Source: Acidimicrobiia bacterium
GTDB taxonomy: Bacteria; Actinomycetota; Acidimicrobiia; Spongiisociales; UBA5794
Direction: 5' to 3'
Assembly: GCA_030618675.1 (NCBI GenBank)
Contig: JAUXCV010000028.1
Coordinates: 1-12,140 of the forward strand
Length of the DNA stretch: 12,140 bases
Shown: positions 7,138 through 12,140 of the stretch, one piece after another
How positions within the stretch are numbered: the stretch's first letter is position 1
Layout of the letters: each line of letters begins with the position of its first letter
Notes under the pieces: generated by a model
Databases searched by the model: none
The model's input: only the letters and a program-made list of their open reading frames with translations
Told to the model about the DNA's origin: nothing
Position numbers and translations under genes: made by a program

Positions 7138-7143
7138 ATTATG
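7138..7143 (-). promoter_or_regulatory. -10 box of a probable leaderless promoter for the YibE/F gene
   Basis: CATAAT on the minus strand, one base off the TATAAT consensus, ends six bases before the ATG at 7131 with no ribosome site between. This both supports a leaderless message and argues against the longer start at 7173. Confidence 0.5.
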
Positions 7144-7176
7144 GCAGCGCGATCCCAACGCGAATCCATGCACCCC

Positions 7177-7182
7177 TATCGT
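7177..7182 (+). promoter_or_regulatory. -10 box of a probable leaderless promoter for the TauE/SafE-type gene
   Basis: TATCGT ends eight bases before the ATG at 7191, and the bases between show no ribosome binding site. The same hexamer recurs upstream of the acyl-CoA synthetase gene at 8474. Confidence 0.5.
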
Positions 7183-7190
7183 TCACGGGC

Positions 7191-7907
7191 ATGTCAACCG
7201 CTGCACTGATCGTCGCTCTGATCGTGACGTTCATCGCAGCGGCGATCCAAGGCGTCGTCGGCATGGGATTCGCGATGGTGTCGGTGCCAATCCTGGCGCT
7301 CATCCACCCATCTCTGGCCCCTGTTCCTCAGCTGTTGATCACACTGCCTTTGACAATCTTGATGGCGTGGCGCGAGCGTCACCACATTGAACTCTCCGGT
7401 CTCGGATGGATCATCGGGGGGCGCGTCCCCGGGGCGTTTCTCGGTGTTGGATTGCTCGCCGTGGCGACCCAGCAGACGCTCGACATAGCCATCGCCGCAG
7501 TCGTGCTCGGGGCGGTCGCCATCATCGCCTCCGGGTTCCACGTCGGGCGATCGCCGGTCACCGAGTTCGGTGCAGGCGTGCTCTCGGGGATCTCCGGATT
7601 GGTGGCATCGATAGGTGGCCCACCCTTGGCGCTCCTCTACACGAGAGACGATGGCCCGACGGTTCGATCCAATCTCGCTGCGATCTTCTCGATCGGTCTG
7701 GCGATCACGATCTCGGCGCGGGCCTTGTCCGGCAACATCTCGTGGTCCGATGTTCGGGTAGCGCTCGTCCTCTTCCCGGCCCTTGCTGCCGGTTACCTGG
7801 TGAGCCTCCGCTTCAAGAGCCGGGTGTCTCAACCGCTCGTACGCGGCGCCATCCTCGTCCTATCACTCGTCGGGGCGGTCGGGCTGATCATCAGGGCGAT
7901 CGTGTAG
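7191..7907 (+). CDS. TauE/SafE (TSUP) family permease
   Basis: A 238-residue membrane protein of the usual length for the sulphite exporter TauE/SafE family, whose members move sulphur-containing or organic anions such as sulphite, sulphoacetate or taurine-derived compounds. The first helix is followed by the family hallmark, QGVVGMGFAMVSVPIL (about residues 20-35). A second, related half carries GVLSGISGLVASIGGPPLALLY with the conserved Gly-Gly-Pro-Pro. Seven to eight helices are visible. It is divergent from the YibE/F gene and its 3' end lies five bases from that of the convergent XRE gene, so the two share their terminal region. Nothing nearby points to sulphur metabolism, so the substrate is open. 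Confidence 0.9.
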   Translation: MSTAALIVALIVTFIAAAIQGVVGMGFAMVSVPILALIHPSLAPVPQLLITLPLTILMAWRERHHIELSGLGWIIGGRVPGAFLGVGLLAVATQQTLDIAIAAVVLGAVAIIASGFHVGRSPVTEFGAGVLSGISGLVASIGGPPLALLYTRDDGPTVRSNLAAIFSIGLAITISARALSGNISWSDVRVALVLFPALAAGYLVSLRFKSRVSQPLVRGAILVLSLVGAVGLIIRAIV

Positions 7908-7912
7908 CCGCC

Positions 7913-8416
7913 TCAGGACGCATCGATCCACAGCGACTCCCAAGCGTCGCCGAACGATTCGAGGAAGCCTTCGAGAGCCCAGATCAACACCCACGCCAGC
8001 AAGGCAAAACCGACGATGGTGAGCACAGCCCGTAGATAGCCGAGCCACGGCTTCTCCGAATCTCGCAGCGACGCCAGCCATCCGCCGGATCCGCTCGACG
8101 ATGGGATCGCCTGTGGAGTTGTGCCTGTTGCGGGAGCCGAAGTAGCTCGTGTTGGATCCGACGATTCCCCCGCGTGCGGAGGGGCCGGAACGACGGGCAA
8201 GGCCGCCGCGGCCAATGCCACCGTCTCAGCTTCGTCGAGATCGAGAACCTCAATGAGTCCTTGGACGACCGTCTCGGTCGGAACGCCCTGGTCACGTTCC
8301 CAGCGGCGAACCGAGGCGGTCGACCTCTCGACCGCGGCGGCGAGTTGGCCCATCGACAATCCCTTGGCGAGTCGGGCTTCCCGAACGGCCTGCCCGAAGG
8401 TTCTACGATCACTCAT
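7913..8416 (-). CDS. XRE-type helix-turn-helix protein with a C-terminal membrane helix
   Basis: A 167-residue protein. Residues about 7-60 are a Cro/C1-type helix-turn-helix domain: FGQAVREARLAKGLSMGQLA, then a recognition helix region STASVRRWERDQGVP, and a closing VVQGLIEVLDLD helix. A flexible Ala/Pro/Ser linker (about 73-112) leads to one membrane helix at about 126-148 and an acidic, aromatic 19-residue tail. The layout recalls RodZ, a cytoskeleton-linked morphology protein with an N-terminal HTH and a membrane helix, but the outer domain of RodZ is missing and the protein is short. It could instead be a membrane-tethered transcription factor. The start ATG at 8416 lies six bases behind a TATCCT box. 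It is divergent from the acyl-CoA synthetase gene, so control of that gene is possible but unproven. Confidence 0.85.
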   Translation of the reverse strand: MSDRRTFGQAVREARLAKGLSMGQLAAAVERSTASVRRWERDQGVPTETVVQGLIEVLDLDEAETVALAAAALPVVPAPPHAGESSDPTRATSAPATGTTPQAIPSSSGSGGWLASLRDSEKPWLGYLRAVLTIVGFALLAWVLIWALEGFLESFGDAWESLWIDAS

Positions 8417-8422
8417 CGGGCC

Positions 8423-8428
8423 AGGATA
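8423..8428 (-). promoter_or_regulatory. -10 box of a probable leaderless promoter for the XRE gene
   Basis: TATCCT on the minus strand ends six bases before ATG 8416, with no ribosome site between. The same hexamer precedes the gene starting at 1665. Confidence 0.5.
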
Positions 8429-8473
8429 TCCACAGATCAGAGTTCCGCCCGTTCTTGCGCGCTCTCAACTCGC

Positions 8474-8479
8474 TATCGT
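8474..8479 (+). promoter_or_regulatory. possible -10 box for the acyl-CoA synthetase gene
   Basis: TATCGT, identical to the box before 7191, lies 27 bases before the GTG at 8507. It would leave a leader of about 20 bases that includes the ribosome site. No good -35 box is seen. Confidence 0.35.
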
Positions 8480-8497
8480 TGGATACCGAGCGATCCT

Positions 8498-8503
8498 GGA
8501 GGT
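8498..8503 (+). promoter_or_regulatory. ribosome binding site deciding the GTG start at 8507
   Basis: GGAGGT is a near-perfect Shine-Dalgarno sequence, with its core ending four bases before GTG 8507. The spacing is a little short. The frame is open further upstream to 8174, but that part runs antisense over the XRE gene and shows no synthetase homology. Confidence 0.6.
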
Positions 8504-8506
8504 AGC

Positions 8507-10294
8507 GTGGGAACCGAATTCCGTAACCTGGTCGAGTTGTACGAGGCAAGCGTCACCCGCTTCGCGGAGAATCCCCTCTTCGGGACGGGCCATGCCGATG
8601 GATGGTCCTGGATGTCGTACCACGACTTCGGCGAGCAGGTCGATTTCGCACGCGCCGGATTCGTCGGTTTGGGCCTGGAACAAGGCGATCGCGTCGCAGC
8701 GATCTCCGACAACCGCATCGAGTGGGCGGTCGGCGCCTACGCGACCTACAGTCTCGGCGCCGCCTGGGTTCCGATGTACGAAGCCCAACTCTCCAAGGAG
8801 TGGGAGTTCATCATCGGAGACTCCGGGGCAAAGATCGCCATCGTGGCAGACGACGGAATCCGCGCTCAGCTCGAAGACCACCATGACATGCTCCCTGCCC
8901 TTGAGCACGTCATCGTGATCAACGGTGAAGCAGGAGGCGATGCCATCACATGGGCAGAGCTCCTCGCTCGCGGCGCCGAATCCCCTGTCCCCGCGATTCA
9001 TCCGGACTCCGAAGACCTTGCCGGGCTGATCTACACATCGGGAACGACGGGCAACCCGAAGGGTGTGATGCTGTCACACGGCAACATCACCAGCCAGATC
9101 AACGGATTCCCGGACCTCTTCCCCATCACAGCCGAGGATCGCTTCGCATCATTCCTCCCATGGGCGCACTCATTCGGGCAGACCCTCGAACTGCACTTCA
9201 TGATCGCCGCGGGAGCCTCCGCCGGGCTCACGAGTGCCCGAACCCTTATGGAAGACCTTCCCAAGATCATGCCGACCATCCTGGTGTCGGTGCCGGCCGT
9301 CTACAACCGCGTGTACGACGGGCTCCAAAAGATGATGGCCGCCAAGGGTGGCGCCAAGAAGGCACTCTTCGATCTGGCGATGGCGAACGAGAAGAAGCGG
9401 GCCGCTCTGGCCGCCGCCGGCAAGACCACCCGATGGGTTGAGGTCCAGCATGGACTCTATGACAAGCTGGTGTTCTCGAAGGTTCGCAAAGGATTCGGTG
9501 GCCAGTTGAAGTACTCGCTCTCGGGCGGCGCAGCGATCAACGTCGAGGTAGCCGAGTTCATCTCTGCACTCGGGATGACGGTGTACGAAGGGTACGGACT
9601 CACCGAAACTTCCCCCGTCTCGAGCGGCAACTGGCCGGGGAGCCGACGCCTCGGCTCGGTGGGTAGGGAGATTCCCGGAGTCCGAATCGATATCGACACA
9701 GATGTCACGGGTGACCCCCTGATCGGAGAAATCGTCATCCACGGACCGAACGTGATGATGGGCTACTACAACCTGCCGGAAGAGAACGAGAAGGTCTTCA
9801 CGGCTGATCATGGATTCCGGTCCGGTGACCTCGGCTACAAAGATGAAGATGGATTCATCTTCATCCGCGGTCGCATCAAGGAGCAGTACAAGCTCGAGAA
9901 CGGAAAGTACGTCGTTCCTTCACCGATCGAGGAACAGCTCCAACTGTCCGGCTACGTCACCAACATCATGGTGTACGGCGAGCAGCGCCCGTACAACGTG
10001 GCGGTGATCGTTCCGGACATGGAGGCGTTGACGAAGTGGGCCGAGAAGCACGGACTGGCAGACCTCTCTGAGGATGAACTCCTCGAGAGCGAGAAGGTCA
10101 GCGATCTCTACCAGCGCGAGATCGACCGCCTCTCCGGCTCGATCAAGGGCTACGAGAGAGTGAAGGGCTTCGTTCTCGAGGAGGAGGAATTCGCCCCGGA
10201 GAACGGCATGCTCACCCCGAGCCTGAAGGTCAAGCGTCGAGCCGTCATGGAGCGCTACGGCGACGACATAGAGAAGCTGTACGAGAAGAAGTAG
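8507..10294 (+). CDS. long-chain fatty acid--CoA ligase (AMP-forming)
   Basis: A 595-residue member of the ANL adenylating superfamily. It would activate a fatty acid with ATP to an acyl-adenylate and pass it to coenzyme A, for membrane lipid synthesis or beta-oxidation. The length and motifs fit the long-chain (FadD15-like) group. Visible motifs: the P-loop-like YTSGTTGNPKG at 176-186, YEGYGLTE at 360-367, Asp441 in SGDLGY, which should bind the ribose, the hinge region with GRIKEQYKLENGKYV from 455, and the late lysine in LTPSLKVKRR, where Lys574 is the expected catalytic residue. The domain appears complete and intact. GTG 8507 with GGAGGT upstream was chosen as the start. The gene is divergent from an XRE-type protein, and its stop codon lies inside a tandem repeat (10291-10322) that forms part of a hairpin. 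Confidence 0.93.
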   Translation: MGTEFRNLVELYEASVTRFAENPLFGTGHADGWSWMSYHDFGEQVDFARAGFVGLGLEQGDRVAAISDNRIEWAVGAYATYSLGAAWVPMYEAQLSKEWEFIIGDSGAKIAIVADDGIRAQLEDHHDMLPALEHVIVINGEAGGDAITWAELLARGAESPVPAIHPDSEDLAGLIYTSGTTGNPKGVMLSHGNITSQINGFPDLFPITAEDRFASFLPWAHSFGQTLELHFMIAAGASAGLTSARTLMEDLPKIMPTILVSVPAVYNRVYDGLQKMMAAKGGAKKALFDLAMANEKKRAALAAAGKTTRWVEVQHGLYDKLVFSKVRKGFGGQLKYSLSGGAAINVEVAEFISALGMTVYEGYGLTETSPVSSGNWPGSRRLGSVGREIPGVRIDIDTDVTGDPLIGEIVIHGPNVMMGYYNLPEENEKVFTADHGFRSGDLGYKDEDGFIFIRGRIKEQYKLENGKYVVPSPIEEQLQLSGYVTNIMVYGEQRPYNVAVIVPDMEALTKWAEKHGLADLSEDELLESEKVSDLYQREIDRLSGSIKGYERVKGFVLEEEEFAPENGMLTPSLKVKRRAVMERYGDDIEKLYEKK

Positions 10295-10322
10295 ATCAGT
10301 AGATCAGTAGATCAGTAGATCA
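10291..10322 (+). repeat. four perfect tandem copies of an 8-bp unit spanning the stop codon
   Basis: GTAGATCA is repeated four times in a row without a mismatch. The TAG stop codon of the acyl-CoA synthetase gene (10292-10294) is part of the first copy. The repeat also supplies the left arm of the hairpin at 10299-10361. Confidence 0.9.
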
Positions 10323-10361
10323 GCGTCGCAGGGCCACTGATCTACTGCGCTACTGGGCTAC
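10299..10361. terminator. repeat-built hairpin between convergent genes, probable bidirectional terminator
   Basis: AGTAGATCAG (10314-10323) pairs perfectly with CTGATCTACT (10337-10346) across a 13-base loop. The stem continues imperfectly: the next two GTAGATCA copies to the left face TGCGCTAC and TGGGCTAC on the right, each with about two mismatches, giving an overall stem of about 25 pairs. It fills the gap between the stop at 10294 and the convergent stop at 10368, so ending transcripts from both sides is the likely role. There is no T-run. Because the left arm is repeated, the right arm can pair in several registers. Confidence 0.6.
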
Positions 10362-10367
10362 TCGTCA

Positions 10368-11027
10368 TCACGGGAGCCAGGGGTCCACGATTATCGGAAC
10401 ACCTAGGCTCGCTGAAGCTTCCTCGATCGACATCCACGATTCGTCGGCGCAGTCTTCACATGCCGCCCACAGTTCGAAAGTCGTTCTGCTCAACGAGCGA
10501 CCGTGCACGAACCCGCGGACTCCCCGTCTCGCGCAACGCATGCAGTACCCCCTGATCGACACACCGATCAGCGACGTCGCAGCAACCCGGCGACAGCGCG
10601 GTTCTTGGACACTCGGTGGATTCCATTCCACGGCGCACAGGACGGAGACGGGCATGATCGATGCCCCGATACCGCAGGACAGGTCGTGGTCGAGCTTCGA
10701 CCTCGAGTCCCAGACGCGCAGACCGCATTTGCAGTTCCCGAGATGGCCGGGTTCGAACGGATCACCTCCCATGTGGCAGAACGCCCGACCTGTGTCCGAC
10801 CACCGATCGACGGATTCGTCCGAGTACAAGGCCGCAACGTGTACATCGCCGTCGGCAGCGAGTCGGGCCCGCTTCCATCCCCTTGGTGCCCCGGTCGGGA
10901 TGACATCCGGGTAGCCGTCCGGCCAGGGGGGCGGCATCCCACCCTTCGTCGAACCCGTCTCGGGCGTCACAATGGCCCGCCCCGCATCGCGCGTCTCCGC
11001 CTCATCCCCCGGTCGATACCCCACCAC
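10368..11027 (-). CDS. cysteine-rich hypothetical protein, likely metal-binding
   Basis: A protein of up to 219 residues that I cannot name. It has ten cysteines: Cys84, Cys99-x-Cys101, 118, 131, 145, Cys162-x2-Cys165 and Cys190-x2-Cys193. The paired ones suggest zinc sites. GWKRARL (about 50-56), and NCKCGLRVW (about 98-106) after a His/Pro/Asp-rich run, recall a family of small actinobacterial hypothetical proteins of the C-x-CGIYA type; this resemblance is from memory and unverified. The end is acidic, then GVPIIVDPWLP. No membrane helix is seen. The start is uncertain: GTG 11027 gives the full frame but lacks a ribosome site, and ATG 10937 (residue 31) is an equal choice with a poor GGGTGGG adjacent to it. 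It is convergent with the acyl-CoA synthetase gene. Confidence 0.65.
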   Translation of the reverse strand: MVGYRPGDEAETRDAGRAIVTPETGSTKGGMPPPWPDGYPDVIPTGAPRGWKRARLAADGDVHVAALYSDESVDRWSDTGRAFCHMGGDPFEPGHLGNCKCGLRVWDSRSKLDHDLSCGIGASIMPVSVLCAVEWNPPSVQEPRCRRVAATSLIGVSIRGYCMRCARRGVRGFVHGRSLSRTTFELWAACEDCADESWMSIEEASASLGVPIIVDPWLP

Positions 11028-11182
11028 GAGTTGAAACGCATTGAGACATCGTATCGGAAATCAGGGGACTCCAGCCAGTGGCGAACGACCCGACAAGAAT
11101 CAAGAGACGACAGGTACCAGGAGATAGACATGAGCCGACTTCGTACGGAATACGGGGGCTACACCCGGCGAAATCGGGCCAA

Positions 11183-11214
11183 GCGGAGGTGCAGGAAATC
11201 GAACCTTCTCCGCG
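11183..11214. repeat. 32-bp direct repeat, copy 1
   Basis: Begins GCGGAGGTGCAGG and ends CTTCTCCGCG; identical over all 32 bases to 11341-11372. The ends GCGGAG and CTCCGC are inverted repeats of each other, so each copy can form a hairpin. The flanking bases differ between the copies. Confidence 0.9.
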
Positions 11215-11340
11215 CAACCAACGACCAGCACAACACCCGACCCAACCCGCCGTCAACAAGCCGTCAGGCAACAGAACACGACGATACACGGCACAAGGTC
11301 GAGACCGAGAAGGGCTCGACCGCAGTAGGAACCACCGATC

Positions 11341-11372
11341 GCGGAGGTGCAGGAAATCGAACCTTCTCCGCG
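11341..11372. repeat. 32-bp direct repeat, copy 2
   Basis: Exact copy of 11183-11214, 158 bases further on. Here an extra C before the copy lengthens the terminal inverted repeat to CGCGGAG/CTCCGCG. A shorter related stretch of 11 bases lies at 11456-11466. Confidence 0.9.
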
Positions 11373-11704
11373 TCGCATCAGTGACCCGATACCTCGACAC
11401 CGTGCTCGGTCGGCGTTGCATCCGGGATCTCGATGCCGGCAGGTTCGAACGCTTCGAAATCGAACCGAACCCGTCGAGGCGAGGCTAGCGGGCTGGCCTG
11501 GGACGATGTCCGACCTTGATGCCGGCCGCATGGTCGTCCACGTCACAGGAACTGGTCGTGGAGAAGGCGGAATGGAGTCCCGAAGTGCATCTCTTCAGTC
11601 AGGTGTGGCCTCCTGATCTCGTCCTTGAAGAAGTGGGGCTCCGCCGATGGACCCGGGCGAGACGACGGCTGCGGCCTTCAGTCGACGGACGAACGGTGAA
11701 CGAG

Positions 11705-11730
11705 GTGGAGACCCCCGAAGGGGTCTCCAC
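11705..11730 (-). terminator. strong hairpin, probable terminator of the cytochrome gene
   Basis: GTGGAGACCCC (11705-11715) and GGGGTCTCCAC (11720-11730) are perfectly complementary over 11 bases with a four-base loop. Read on the minus strand the loop is TTCG closed by C and G, the very stable UUCG tetraloop. It lies 36 bases past the stop codon at 11767 of the minus-strand cytochrome gene. No T-run follows, which is common for terminators in high-GC Actinobacteria. Confidence 0.7.
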
Positions 11731-11766
11731 AGGAGGACATCCGACCCCGCGTCGATCACACCTCGA

Positions 11767-12140
11767 TCATGGCAAGTAGCCGTCGGAGAGTGTCTTGAGG
11801 AACGCAACGATCGCCGCCTCCTCGTCCGGGGTCAGCCCCAAATCGCCGAGTTCGTCGCTGTTGACGTTCTCCTCCACCTCGGGCGCCGGCCAACAGTCGG
11901 CGGCAAGCGCCTCGGCCTCCGTGTACGCCCCCGGACACACATCCAGGATGTCCCGCGTGTTGTAGAAGTGGACGATCCCGTCGAGGGTCTTGAAGTAGCC
12001 GTTGTGCGTGTACGCCTTGACGACACCGGCCTCGGTGCCCTTGTCGACGTTGCGCAGCGTCGGGACCTTCTGCTTCCCCATCTCATCCTCGTAGACATCC
12101 TCCGGGTATCCCGCCGCCTTGAGGAACCCTCCGAGGCCCG
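11767..12140 (-). CDS. cytochrome c peroxidase/MauG-like protein, C-terminal part (runs off right edge)
   Basis: The frame is open from the right edge to the TGA at 11767-11769, giving the last 123 residues. It starts GLGGFLKAAGYPED and shows the C-terminal hallmarks of di-haem cytochrome c peroxidase relatives: GKQKVPTLRNV, then an AYTHNGYFKTLDGIVHFYN segment, and a closing LGLTPDEEAAIVAFLKTLSDGY. Such proteins are exported, bind c-type haem and reduce peroxide or oxidise partner substrates. No Cys-x2-Cys-His haem site lies in this portion; they would be upstream, outside the window. The stretch DVCPGAYTEAEALAADCWPAPEVEENVN is an insertion typical of one subgroup. An ATG at 12081 is internal, not the start. 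A strong hairpin follows the gene at 11705-11730. Confidence 0.85.
   Translation of the reverse strand, partial: GLGGFLKAAGYPEDVYEDEMGKQKVPTLRNVDKGTEAGVVKAYTHNGYFKTLDGIVHFYNTRDILDVCPGAYTEAEALAADCWPAPEVEENVNSDELGDLGLTPDEEAAIVAFLKTLSDGYLP

Larger units (their letters stand above)
11028..11704. other. intergenic region with no convincing gene
   Basis: About 680 bases in which every open frame is short, strongly Arg/Ser/Pro-biased and without family resemblance. It contains the two 32-bp direct repeats and a third partial copy at 11456-11466 (GAAATCGAACC). One frame, ATG 11130 to 11384, has a passable AGGAG six bases upstream and would encode a basic 84-residue peptide, but both repeat copies fall inside it in different reading phases. 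I see no tRNA that folds fully. Confidence 0.5.

Noticed and set aside
8174..8506. N-terminal extension of the acyl-CoA synthetase frame by 111 codons
   Set aside because: It runs antisense through the XRE gene, is Arg/Gly-rich without synthetase motifs, and GTG 8507 has a strong ribosome site.
11341..11372. Minus-strand GGTTCGATT inside the 32-bp repeat looks like a tRNA T-loop, suggesting a tRNA gene or fragment
   Set aside because: The T-stem does not pair properly, no matching acceptor 5' strand or anticodon arm is found upstream, and there is no CCA or discriminator context.
11130..11384. Possible 84-residue basic protein with AGGAG six bases upstream of ATG 11130
   Set aside because: It contains both copies of the 32-bp repeat in different reading phases, has low-complexity composition and no family resemblance. 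The ribosome site alone is weak evidence.
10503..11384. 293-codon plus-strand open frame
   Set aside because: Most of it is antisense to the Cys-rich gene, composition is Arg/Pro/Ser-rich and there is no ribosome site at the first ATG.
11506..11616. Short frame beginning MSDLDAGRMVVHVTG, with a similar DLDAGR phrase near 11431, suggesting a duplicated gene remnant
   Set aside because: The match is only about a dozen bases, there is no good ribosome site and the frame stops after 37 residues.

Overview
The window looks like chromosomal DNA of a high-GC actinobacterium. An Acidimicrobiia-type lineage is my best guess, from base composition, threonine-rich linkers in membrane-anchored proteins, a LytR-CpsA-Psr (LCP) wall-polymer ligase, and several start codons that sit just behind a -10-like box with no ribosome binding site. 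This is a judgement from style; no marker gene is present. I see no insertion sequence, phage gene, CRISPR array, rRNA or tRNA.

Layout. Positions 1-88 (minus) hold the first 29 codons of an unidentified gene that runs off the left edge. 436-852 (minus) is a small single-pass membrane protein with a glycine-rich tail. 924-1559 (plus) is a LysE/RhtB-type exporter. 1665-5667 (plus) is the most interesting block, three closely spaced genes. The first (1665-2681) encodes a zinc-ribbon, membrane-anchored protein. The second (2731-4713) encodes a fusion of a tyrosine-kinase-like P-loop domain with an extracellular LCP domain. The third (4774-5667) encodes another anchored protein whose outer domain is a clear paralogue of that of the first. 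5695-7131 (minus) is a YibE/F-family membrane protein. 7191-7907 (plus) is a TauE/SafE-type permease. 7913-8416 (minus) is an XRE-type helix-turn-helix protein with a C-terminal membrane helix, transcribed away from a long-chain acyl-CoA synthetase (8507-10294, plus). 10368-11027 (minus) is a cysteine-rich hypothetical protein. 11028-11766 is mostly non-coding and contains a 32-bp exact direct repeat and a terminator-like hairpin. 11767-12140 (minus) is the C-terminal end of a cytochrome c peroxidase/MauG-like protein that continues past the right edge.

The three-gene block probably works at the cell envelope. The LCP part would attach a lipid-linked glycan to the wall. The kinase-like part lacks the P-loop lysine (alanine at residue 133), so it is probably a sensor or scaffold and not an active enzyme. 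The two flanking paralogues share an undescribed outer domain with two conserved cysteines and may be accessory or sensing partners. The other genes are transporters, lipid activation and redox functions without an evident common pathway.

Regulation visible in the sequence: at least four genes (starts 1665, 7131, 7191, 8416), and perhaps 924, have a -10-like hexamer ending 6-8 bases before the start codon, as expected for leaderless mRNAs. Genes starting at 88, 852, 4774 and 8507 have clear purine-rich ribosome binding sites. Convergent gene ends at 10294/10368 are separated by an unusual repeat-built hairpin.
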